DNA from: Actinomycetota bacterium
GTDB taxonomy: Bacteria; Actinomycetota; Actinomycetes; JACCUZ01
DNA: 12,100 nucleotides
Assembly: GCA_030841245.1 (NCBI GenBank)
Contig: JAVEDG010000260.1
Span: forward strand, 1-12,100
Direction of reading: 5' to 3'
The position numbers were made by a program, and so were the translations under genes. The notes under the pieces are model-generated. The model worked only from the letters and a program-made list of their open reading frames with translations. It was not told where the DNA came from and searched no databases. Below are positions 1 through 6,343 of this stretch, in pieces; the stretch's first letter is position 1; each line of letters opens with the position of its first letter.

Positions 1-27
1 ACGGGTACGCCGGGGAGGGTGACGCGC

Positions 28-1440
28 ATGGTGGACCGGGGTGAATTGGCTGACACGTTCCTGACGGCGTACCTCGCCGGCACACCTGACGAGGTACCGG
101 CCGTCCCGGAGCCGCGCGCTGGTGCCGCACCACCTGCGAAGGCCACGCCGGCCGAGACGGTCGCCCTGCACGGGTGTGTCATCACTCCGACGGGGCCGCG
201 GGAGAACACCTGGCTGGTCATCGAAGGCGGCGAGATCTCCGAGCTGACGTCGCGCAAGCCCAGCGGCGTGCCCGGTGTTCGCACGGAGGGTGTGCTGCTG
301 CCGGGGCTGATCGACCTGCACGGCCACCCGGAGTTCAACATCTTCGCGCCGTGGGAGCCACCGCGGTTCTTCCCGAACCGCTACTCGTGGCGCGGCAGCG
401 ACGCCTACCACGCACTCGTCCGGACCCCGCAGAACACGTTGCAGGACAAGCTGCCTGCCGGCACGCAGCTGCGCTACGCCGAGATCCGCGCGCTCACCGG
501 CGGCGTGACCGCGATCCAGGGTGCGAGCGGCCTCAACCGTGCCACGGACGAGTCGCTCGTGCGCAACGTCGACCTGCGCATCTTCGGCGAGCACAAGGCC
601 AGGGCGATGATCGACCTGCCCGACGGCCCCGACGGCCGCGGCGCGGACACGCTGGCCAACGTCCTCGCGGCGATCGACCGCGGCGAGGTCAACGCCTTCT
701 ACGTCCACCTCGCCGAGGGCCAGCGTGACAACCAGCGCTCCATCGACGAGTTCGCGAACCTGGTCGACCTCAAGGCGCTCACTCCGGCGACGGTCGTGAT
801 CCACGGCAGTGCCCTGGCGCGTGACCAGCTCGGCGACATGCGCGACGTCGGTGCCTCGCTGGTCTGGTCGCCGCAGTCCAACCTGCGGCTGTACGGCGAG
901 ACGACGCGCGCCTCCGACGCGCTGGACCTGGGGCTCCCGGTGGCACTCGGCGCCGACTGGCTGCCCAGCGGGTCGACCAGCCTCCTGGGCGAGATGAAGA
1001 TCGCCCGCCAGGAGCTGACGAACCAGGGACGCCGGGAGCAGGCACGCTCGCTCGTCGACATGGTGACGGCCGACGCTGCCGACATCGCCGGGCTCGGTGA
1101 CCGGCTCGGCCGGATCGAGACGGGCCGTCCGGCCGACGTCCTCGTTCTCGCCCGCCGCGACGACGACGCCTACGAGTCGGTCTGCCGATCGACAGCGATG
1201 GACGTCGAGCTGGTCACCATCGGCGGCGACCTGTCCTACGGCCGCACCGACTGGGTGCAGGTGCTCGCCGCCGACTCCGCCTCGCCGGCGCTCGAGCCGG
1301 TGATCGCCTGGGGCCGGCCGATGATGCTCGACGTCAGCTGGCGGGCCAACCCCGGCGAAGGCGACACGATGACCACGCTGAGCCAGCTGCGGGCCGACCT
1401 GACCCGGCTCTACCCGCCGGTCGGGCCGATCTGGGCGTGA
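28..1440 (+). CDS. Amidohydrolase, ATZ/TRZ deaminase/chlorohydrolase type (5' end uncertain)
   Basis: A metal-dependent hydrolase of the amidohydrolase superfamily, of the clade that deaminates or dechlorinates purines, triazines and similar substrates. The real substrate cannot be read from sequence. Numbered from the GTG at 19, all expected metal ligands of this clade are visible: H101 and H103 in LHGHPE, H230 in YVHLAEG, H262 in VIHGSAL, and D312 in GADWLPSG. The SPQSNLRL segment near 284 is also typical. There is no carboxylated-lysine signature, which fits a mononuclear deaminase-like site. The ATG at 28 is preferred because GGGGAGGG at 12-19 sits about 8 bases upstream. A GTG at 19 overlaps that site. 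The frame stays open to base 1, and residues 22-46 form a Pro/Ala-rich linker, so an N-terminal domain may be cut off by the window edge. It converges with the next gene, with 3 bases between them. Confidence 0.85.
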   Translation: MVDRGELADTFLTAYLAGTPDEVPAVPEPRAGAAPPAKATPAETVALHGCVITPTGPRENTWLVIEGGEISELTSRKPSGVPGVRTEGVLLPGLIDLHGHPEFNIFAPWEPPRFFPNRYSWRGSDAYHALVRTPQNTLQDKLPAGTQLRYAEIRALTGGVTAIQGASGLNRATDESLVRNVDLRIFGEHKARAMIDLPDGPDGRGADTLANVLAAIDRGEVNAFYVHLAEGQRDNQRSIDEFANLVDLKALTPATVVIHGSALARDQLGDMRDVGASLVWSPQSNLRLYGETTRASDALDLGLPVALGADWLPSGSTSLLGEMKIARQELTNQGRREQARSLVDMVTADAADIAGLGDRLGRIETGRPADVLVLARRDDDAYESVCRSTAMDVELVTIGGDLSYGRTDWVQVLAADSASPALEPVIAWGRPMMLDVSWRANPGEGDTMTTLSQLRADLTRLYPPVGPIWA

Positions 1441-1443
1441 GCG

Positions 1444-1983
1444 TCAGCGGTCGAGCAGCAGGTCCTGGTGCGGCTCCGGCGGGCCGAGCGTGGTCGCACC
1501 CGTCCCACGGCGCACGGTCTCGACCCCGGCCGGCCACCTGACCAAGAACTGGTCACCGGTCGCGTCGTCGTAGCGCAGGAAGGTCACGTCCTCGATGTCG
1601 ACCCGGAAGAGGTGGAACCGGCCCACCTCTGGCGACCAGCCGAGCGCGGCGCTGACCGCGTCGGCGTAGCGACGCTGCAGAGTCGGGTCGCCCTCGGGGA
1701 GCGCACGGCCCCGCACCTTGAGCTCGCCGTCCCTGCCGTCGCGGCTGGTCACGATGCTGTGGACCAGCAGCCGGGGGTCACGGCCCAGGTCCCGGGCCTT
1801 CAGCGAGCCCCACAACATCGAGAGCCACAGCTCGCCGTCGAGCAGGAACGGCTCCACCGGGCTCAGCCGCGGCGAGCCGTCGCCCCGGATCGTGGCCACC
1901 AGCACGACGCCAGGATCGATCAGCCGGGCGCGGGCGACTGCGGCCAGCCGTGGCTGGGTCGACTCCAGATCGGACCAATTCAC
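1444..1983 (-). CDS. Pyridoxamine 5'-phosphate oxidase-like split-barrel flavin/F420-binding protein
   Basis: A 179-aa protein with the split beta-barrel fold of the PNPOx-like superfamily, which binds FMN or F420. The signature is GDGSPRLSPVEPFLLDGELW at about residues 34-53, followed by SLKARDLGRDPRLLVHS around 60-76. This is the usual 'G.PR.SP...' strand pair, then the phosphate-contacting 'S.KA.DL.RDPR..VHS' segment. Many actinobacterial members are annotated only as PPOX-class F420-dependent or PNPOx-like proteins, so the cofactor and substrate are not assigned. The start is GTG at 1983, supported by GGAGG six bases upstream. It is the last of four leftward genes, 88 bases beyond the small membrane protein, and may have its own promoter. 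It is probably not the vitamin B6 enzyme PdxH, because it lacks the PdxH C-terminal signature. Confidence 0.8.
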   Translation of the reverse strand: MNWSDLESTQPRLAAVARARLIDPGVVLVATIRGDGSPRLSPVEPFLLDGELWLSMLWGSLKARDLGRDPRLLVHSIVTSRDGRDGELKVRGRALPEGDPTLQRRYADAVSAALGWSPEVGRFHLFRVDIEDVTFLRYDDATGDQFLVRWPAGVETVRRGTGATTLGPPEPHQDLLLDR

Positions 1984-2071
1984 CGCGGACCTCCACGGGC
2001 TGCTCGAAACCGGAACAGCACGGGTCTAACAGTCCCCTCCGACAATGCCGTTCGACAGGCGGCGCGATGCG

Positions 2072-2311
2072 TCAGGCGGCGTGGCCCTCGGACCGGTACT
2101 CGTCCAGCGCCGCTATCCCCTGGAGGACGTATGCCGTGAACTGGACGCCCTTGGGCGGCCAGCCCACTGCGGTGGGCGGCGGCTGGTCCTCCGGGGGCAG
2201 GCCGGCCGACGGGGCGACCAGTCGGGTGATCCTGGCCCGGTGCGACCCGCGGCGCACCCACCAGACGCCGGCGAAGTACGCCGCGGTCAGGAAGGCGACC
2301 CAGATCAGCAT
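2072..2311 (-). CDS. Small single-TM membrane protein, function unknown
   Basis: A 79-aa protein that I cannot assign to a named family. Residues 1-18 (MLIWVAFLTAAYFAGVWW) form one strongly hydrophobic N-terminal helix. A basic patch follows (RRGSHRARITR), giving a likely cytoplasmic C-terminal tail with the membrane helix as anchor. The tail has a Pro-rich stretch (PPEDQPPPTAVGWPPKG, about 40-56) and a short amphipathic end (YVLQGIAALDEYRSEGHAA). The start is ATG at 2311, with a modest AGGGA a few bases upstream. It lies 61 bases downstream of the HExxH membrane protein in the same direction, so the two may be co-transcribed. Codon GC bias and the clean hydrophobic segment support it as a real gene, but the call rests on one short ORF. 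Confidence 0.6.
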   Translation of the reverse strand: MLIWVAFLTAAYFAGVWWVRRGSHRARITRLVAPSAGLPPEDQPPPTAVGWPPKGVQFTAYVLQGIAALDEYRSEGHAA

Positions 2312-2372
2312 GTTTCCCTATCGGCCGGGCCCGGGCCGACCTTCACCCTCCGGGCCAAGGACAGGCCCTTGG

Positions 2373-3116
2373 TCATGGGCTCCACGGTGCATCGGGCAGG
2401 TGCTCGTCCAGCGGGCCGCCGGGGCGGCAGTCGACGGTGCTGTACGCCGGGGGCATCTCGGGATAGGCCTGCTGCCAGTAGACCCGGGCCAGGGTCAGGG
2501 CGTCCGCCTCCGAGGAGCCGAGCAGCCGGGCCGTCTGGGCGTCGCGCTGGACCGCCTCGCACTCGGCCGTGCTCTCGACGGAGATGCCCGCCATGTGCAT
2601 CGACTCGTGGGTGAGCACGTGGACCGCGACGGCCTCGTCCAGGCCGGGGTGCGCCCGGTTCGAGTGCAGGTACGCCGTGATGTCGTGGCACTGCTCTCGT
2701 TTGATCAGAGTCGCGGGCTCGGGCACGCCGTCGCGGAACCGGACATAGCCGAGCTCGGCCCCCGCGTCGAGGAGCTCCTGCCCGACCGTCTGGCAGTGCA
2801 CCCGGACCGGGTGACCGACCAGCTGCGAGGCGACGGTGCTGAGCCGGTCCTCGAGCTCCCGGTGGCGCACGACCGGGACCATCAGGCCGACCCCGAACAG
2901 CAGCAGGACGACCACCGTGACGACCGGGAAGCGGCGACGGCGGCCCAGCGCGTCGACCCGACGCACCCACCAGCGCAACGCCACGAGAGGCGATGCGACC
3001 AGGAGCGCGACCGCGAACCAGACCAGCACCGCTCCATCATCGAGTGCCGGCGGGCGTCGCGCAGGCCTGGTGCCCGGATCAGGCGTCGATGCTGTCGCGG
3101 TCGATGCGGTGAGCAC
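2373..3116 (-). CDS. Membrane-anchored putative HExxH metallopeptidase
   Basis: A 247-aa protein with two predicted membrane helices (about residues 30-48 and 64-83, with an Arg-rich loop between them) and a C-terminal domain of about 160 residues. That domain carries a zincin-type motif, HESMH (H170, E171, H174), followed eleven residues later by AECEAVQ, where E185 could be the third zinc ligand as in gluzincins. Cysteines C107, C143, C186 and C230 could form disulfides if the domain is outside the membrane. Peptidase activity is inferred from the motif only. The start is uncertain: GTG at 3116 makes the gene overlap the end of parE by 38 bases, with no clear Shine-Dalgarno site. GTG at 3029 would remove the overlap but has GGAG only two bases upstream. 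Either way it follows parE closely and is probably read from the same transcript. Confidence 0.7.
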   Translation of the reverse strand: MLTASTATASTPDPGTRPARRPPALDDGAVLVWFAVALLVASPLVALRWWVRRVDALGRRRRFPVVTVVVLLLFGVGLMVPVVRHRELEDRLSTVASQLVGHPVRVHCQTVGQELLDAGAELGYVRFRDGVPEPATLIKREQCHDITAYLHSNRAHPGLDEAVAVHVLTHESMHMAGISVESTAECEAVQRDAQTARLLGSSEADALTLARVYWQQAYPEMPPAYSTVDCRPGGPLDEHLPDAPWSP

Positions 3117-5175
3117 CGTCGATGATGAAGTCGCGCCGCGGAGCGACCTCGTTGCCCATCAACAGCTCGAACGACTGCTCGGCCACGTCGGCGTCGCCGA
3201 TGCTGACCTTGCGCAGCATGCGGTGGCGCGGGTCCATCGTGGTCTCGGCCAGCTGGTCGGCATCCATCTCGCCGAGCCCCTTGTAACGCTGGATGGGCTC
3301 CTTGTAGCGCTTGTTGCGCCGCTGCAGGTCGGCGACCGTACGACGCATCTGGGCCTCGCTGTAGGTGTAGACCACGTCGTTCTTCTTCGCGCCCTGGTTG
3401 ACGACCTCGATGCGGTGCAGCGGCGGCACCGCGGCGAACACCCGGCCCTGCTCGATCATCGGGCGCATGTAGCGGTAGAAGAGCGTCAGCAGCAGGCAGC
3501 GGATGTGCGCGCCGTCGACATCGGCGTCGGCCATCAGGATGACCCGCCCGTAGCGTGCCGAGGACAGGTCGAAGGTCCGGCCGGAACCGGCACCGATGAC
3601 CTGGATGATCGCGGCGCACTCCGCGTTGCGCAGCATGTCGGCGGCCGAGGCCTTCTGCACGTTGAGGATCTTGCCGCGGATCGGCAGCAGCGCCTGGTGC
3701 TCCGAGTTGCGGGCCAGCTTGGCCGTGCCGAGCGCGGAGTCGCCCTCCACGATGAACAGCTCGCTGCGACCGACGTCGTCGCTGCGGCAGTCGGCCAGCT
3801 TGGCGGGCAACGACGAGGTCTCGAGTGCGTTCTTGCGCCGCTGCAGCTCCTTGTGGGCCCGCGCGGCGAGCCGGGTCCGGGCCGCTGAGGCGACCTTCTC
3901 CAGGATCGCCCTGGCCTGCGCCTTGCCGGCCTTCTTGGTGGCCGTGAGGTGCGCCTTTAGCTCCTTGGCGACCACCGCCGCGACGATCCGCGTCACCGCG
4001 GAGGTGCCGAGCACCTCCTTGGTCTGACCCTCGAACTGCGGCTCGGCCAGCCGCACCGTCACGACCGCCGTCAGCCCCTCGAGGATGTCGTCCTTGACGA
4101 CGTCTTCCTCGTTGGCTCGCAGCACGCGCTGGGACCGAAGCGCCTCGTTGACCGTCTTGGCCAGCGCGCGCTCGAAGCCCTGCAGGTGGGTGCCGCCCTT
4201 CGGGGTGGCGATGATGTTGACGAACGAGCGGACCGTGGTGTCGTAGCCGGTCCCCCAGCGGGTGGCGACGTCGACCGTCAGCTCGCGCTCGACCTCGGCG
4301 CTGCTCATGTGTCCCTGGTCGTCGAGGACGGGGACGGTCTCCTTGAACTGGCCGACACCCTGCAGCCGCAGGACGTCGCTGACCGGCTGGTCCGGGGCGA
4401 GGAACTCGCAGAACTCACTGATGCCGCCGTCGAAGCGGAACGTCTCCTCCGCCACCTCCGACGTACGTGCGTCGCGCACCACGAGCGTCAGCCCGGGCAC
4501 GAGGTAGGCGGTCTGCCGGGCTCGGTTGTGCAGCTCGTCCAGGGCCAGGCCGGCGTCCTTCACGAACGTCTGGGGGTCGGGCCAGTAGCGGATCCGGGTG
4601 CCGGTGACCTTCTTCGCGACCTTGCCGACCACCCGCATCCCCGAGCCGGGCACGAAAGGGCTGTCCGGCTTGCCGTTGCCGAACTTGCCGGGAACCCCCC
4701 GCCGGAAGCTCATGGCGTGGATCTTGCCGCCGCGGTCCACCTCGACGTCGAGCCGGGAAGCCAGCGCGTTGACCACCGACGCACCGACCCCGTGCAGCCC
4801 GCCGGACGCGGCGTACGACCCGCCGCCGAACTTGCCTCCCGAGTGGAGCCGGGTCATGACGACCTCGACGCCGGCCAGCCCGGTGCGCGGCTCGACGTCG
4901 ACCGGGATGCCCCGGCCGTTGTCACCGACCTCGATGGAGCCGTCGGCCCGGAGGTCGACCTCGATCCTCGTGCAGGCACCTGCAAGGGCTTCGTCGACGG
5001 CGTTGTCGATGATCTCCCAGAGGCAGTGCATGAGGCCACGCGAGTCGGTGGACCCGATGTACATGCCAGGTCGTTTGCGGACGGCCTCGAGCCCCTCGAG
5101 GACCAGCAGGTTGCGGGCCGAATAGGCGTCCGGCTCGAACTCGCCGTCGCTGCGGGCGTGCAGGATCTGGGTCAC
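3079..5175 (-). CDS. parE: Type IIA DNA topoisomerase subunit B (topoisomerase IV, ParE/GyrB2)
   Basis: A 698-aa ATPase subunit of a type IIA topoisomerase. It captures and passes one DNA duplex through another, working with a ParC/GyrA-type subunit not seen here. The GHKL ATPase site is complete: E54 and N58 in WEIIDNAVDEA, D85 in GDNGRGIP, and the Gly-rich lid GGLHGVGASVVNAL (125-138). The transducer domain carries QTKEVLG, with the ATP-contacting lysine K386. The TOPRIM domain shows IVEGDSA (475-481), PIRGKILNV (498-506) and DADVDGAH (550-557). RYKGLGEMD (630-638) marks the C-terminal end. The start is GTG at 5175, with GGGAG about ten bases upstream. I call it parE rather than gyrB because it lies outside any dnaA-recF-gyrA context and is divergent from a DUF7455-type gene, as in the parE locus of other Actinobacteria. 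The sequence alone cannot fully exclude a gyrB name. Confidence 0.92.
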   Translation of the reverse strand: MTQILHARSDGEFEPDAYSARNLLVLEGLEAVRKRPGMYIGSTDSRGLMHCLWEIIDNAVDEALAGACTRIEVDLRADGSIEVGDNGRGIPVDVEPRTGLAGVEVVMTRLHSGGKFGGGSYAASGGLHGVGASVVNALASRLDVEVDRGGKIHAMSFRRGVPGKFGNGKPDSPFVPGSGMRVVGKVAKKVTGTRIRYWPDPQTFVKDAGLALDELHNRARQTAYLVPGLTLVVRDARTSEVAEETFRFDGGISEFCEFLAPDQPVSDVLRLQGVGQFKETVPVLDDQGHMSSAEVERELTVDVATRWGTGYDTTVRSFVNIIATPKGGTHLQGFERALAKTVNEALRSQRVLRANEEDVVKDDILEGLTAVVTVRLAEPQFEGQTKEVLGTSAVTRIVAAVVAKELKAHLTATKKAGKAQARAILEKVASAARTRLAARAHKELQRRKNALETSSLPAKLADCRSDDVGRSELFIVEGDSALGTAKLARNSEHQALLPIRGKILNVQKASAADMLRNAECAAIIQVIGAGSGRTFDLSSARYGRVILMADADVDGAHIRCLLLTLFYRYMRPMIEQGRVFAAVPPLHRIEVVNQGAKKNDVVYTYSEAQMRRTVADLQRRNKRYKEPIQRYKGLGEMDADQLAETTMDPRHRMLRKVSIGDADVAEQSFELLMGNEVAPRRDFIIDGAHRIDRDSIDA

Positions 5176-5536
5176 TCGGTGCGGCTCCCAAGGACGTTAC
5201 GTCGGGTTTGTCGTCCGAGCAGCGAGACGCCTCACCGGCCGAACGGGTGTTCCCGAAAGGCTACCCGCGGGGTCGGACGGGCCCGTCGACCGGCGCGCCG
5301 GGCTGTGGACGGTCGGGCCGTCGGAGGCCTCTGAGCAGGGCCGATCGGGTGATCGACACGCCGAGACATGCCTGTGACCCGCCCTGAGGTTCGCTGGTGC
5401 GCTGCAATGGGCACCATCGGCATCGTCGCCCCTTCGCGTAGAGCGAACCCGGCGGCGGCCGGGAACGAACACCGGGTGGTTGGATGTTCTTGGTGGTACG
5501 ACCGAAGGACCCGCACGATCCGGAAGAGAGGGCCCA
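5176..5536. promoter_or_regulatory. Divergent promoter spacer between parE and the DUF7455-like gene
   Basis: This 361-base spacer carries no convincing gene; the short ORFs crossing it have no recognisable protein features. It must hold the outward promoters of parE (left) and the zinc-ribbon gene (right). Visible elements are an ECF-like motif pair on the plus strand at 5462-5488, a weaker candidate on the minus strand (GGAACA at 5253-5248, CGTC at 5229-5226), and a nested inverted repeat at 5388-5449. Confidence 0.6.
5462..5488 (+). promoter_or_regulatory. Candidate ECF sigma-factor promoter (SigH/SigR/SigE-like) for the DUF7455-like gene
   Basis: GGAACG at 5462-5467 and TGTT at 5485-5488 are 17 bases apart. 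This resembles the GGAAY-N16-19-GTT pattern of actinobacterial stress-responsive ECF sigma factors such as SigH and SigR. A transcript would start near 5495, about 40 bases before the GTG at 5537. It is a motif match only, and the last base pair of each element is not ideal. Confidence 0.35.
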
Positions 5537-5767
5537 GTGACTTCTGCTCTAGCCTCACACCCTCGGCTGAGCGCTACCGACCGCTGTGACCGCTGTGGCG
5601 CGCAGGCGTACATCCGCGTGACCATGCCCTCAGGCGGCGAGCTGCTGTTCTGCGCCCACCACGGCCGGGCACACGAGGCGAAGCTGCGCGAGGTCGCGGT
5701 TGGCTTCCAGGACCAGAGCGAGCTGCTGGTCGAGACGCCGGCTACAGCCGGCGAAGAGGAGCACTAG
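5537..5767 (+). CDS. DUF7455-like small zinc-ribbon protein
   Basis: A 76-aa protein matching the DUF7455-type family of Actinobacteria, which is commonly found beside parE and the principal sigma factor gene. Its function is not established. It has the motif DRCDRCGAQAYIRV, then GGELLFCAHHGRAHE. C17, C20, C39 and H42 could bind one zinc ion as a small treble-clef or ribbon. The C-terminal tail is acidic (ATAGEEEH). The chosen start is GTG at 5537, giving MTSALASHPRLS, with a purine-rich AAGAGAGGG ending 5 bases upstream. An upstream GTG at 5480 in the same frame would add 19 residues with no family resemblance and would overlap the candidate promoter. A strong hairpin terminator follows about 40 bases after the stop, so the gene is probably transcribed alone. 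A nucleic-acid or RNA polymerase-related role is a guess from zinc content and neighbours. Confidence 0.88.
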   Translation: MTSALASHPRLSATDRCDRCGAQAYIRVTMPSGGELLFCAHHGRAHEAKLREVAVGFQDQSELLVETPATAGEEEH

Positions 5768-5805
5768 CCCGAACAAGAGCGCGACGACCAGATAGCGACA
5801 CGCGA

Positions 5806-5837
5806 AAGAGGGCCCCGGCCGATGCCGGGGCCCTCTT
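5806..5837 (+). terminator. Strong hairpin terminator after the DUF7455-like gene
   Basis: A perfect 14-bp inverted repeat pairs 5806-5819 with 5824-5837 around a CGAT loop. The stem is very GC-rich (AAGAGGGCCCCGGC against its complement) and ends in a pyrimidine run (TCTTCTC). It begins about 39 bases after the TAG at 5765-5767. There is no long U tract, as is common for actinobacterial terminators. Confidence 0.85.
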
Positions 5838-5968
5838 CTCGTATGGACATCTGCGGACGACCGTCACCAACCCGCCGCGGGCTCGTTGTGCTGATCAGGT
5901 GCGCGGTGATCGATAAGGCCGCGCGTGGAAGGACCGGGCCGGCCCCGGCGGCGAGACGGGCGGTTGCG

Positions 5969-6343
5969 ATGCTGCAGGAGACCTGGTTCCCGGTCGAGGC
6001 CCGCAGCGTGCGAGCTGCCCGTCGGGCGATCCGCCGCTTCCCTGGAGGCCTGGACACCTCCACCCGCCAGGACGCCGAGCTGCTCACGAGCGAGCTCGTG
6101 GGCAATGCAGTGGCCGGGCCGGGCAGGGGTCGGCTCTGCCTGCGGATGCGCCTCTGGGACCGCCGGCTGCGGGTCGAGGTGGCCCAGGCGGGTCCCGACT
6201 CCGGGTTCCTCGCCGGCCGCGACCCGGGTGAGGCCGAGATCATGCTGAGGATGCTCGACGCGATCTCCGGGTCGTGGGGGCACGGACCCGCCGGCGCCGG
6301 AGGCTCGGTCGCCTGGTTCGAGCTGCCGATCGGGGTTCGCTAG
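5969..6343 (+). CDS. Degenerate GHKL (SpoIIAB/RsbW-like) ATP-binding protein
   Basis: A 124-aa protein resembling the small HATPase_c_2 proteins of Actinobacteria, which are anti-sigma or serine kinase relatives of RsbW/SpoIIAB. The N-terminal FPVEARSVRAARRAIRRF and the N-box ELLTSELVGNAV (E42, N46) fit the family, as does the closing strand GGSVAWFELP. Key parts are unusual. The histidine often found after the N-box is absent. The G1 position usually reading D-x-G reads AQAGP, with Q73 where Asp is expected. The Gly-rich GRGL lid segment is replaced by GEAEIMLRMLDAISGSWGH. ATP binding may therefore be weak or lost. I chose the ATG at 5969 because the domain begins there. GTG codons at 5888 and 5906 in frame would add 21-27 residues. 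An ATG at 5822 lies inside the terminator hairpin and is unlikely. No sigma factor or antagonist gene is adjacent. Confidence 0.75.
   Translation: MLQETWFPVEARSVRAARRAIRRFPGGLDTSTRQDAELLTSELVGNAVAGPGRGRLCLRMRLWDRRLRVEVAQAGPDSGFLAGRDPGEAEIMLRMLDAISGSWGHGPAGAGGSVAWFELPIGVR

Noticed and set aside
1468..2139. Long plus-strand open frame opposite the PNPOx-like gene
   Set aside because: The protein is low-complexity Arg/Pro/Gly-rich and is the GC-driven shadow of the real gene on the other strand.
2355..2372. CCAAGG/CCTTGG hairpin just after the HExxH gene as a terminator
   Set aside because: The six-base stem is weak and has no U run, so I do not count it as a terminator.
1950..3888. Overlapping long plus-strand frames opposite the HExxH gene and parE
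   Set aside because: No domains are recognisable; parE and the HExxH gene explain the minus strand with clear motifs. The plus-strand frames are composition artefacts.
4186..5334. 382-residue plus-strand frame opposite the parE N-terminal half
   Set aside because: It mirrors the GHKL and transducer domains of parE on the other strand and has no motif of its own.
5197..5625. Minus-strand frames in the parE/DUF7455 spacer
   Set aside because: Arg/Pro/Ser-rich with no start signal or motif, and partly antisense to the DUF7455-like gene.
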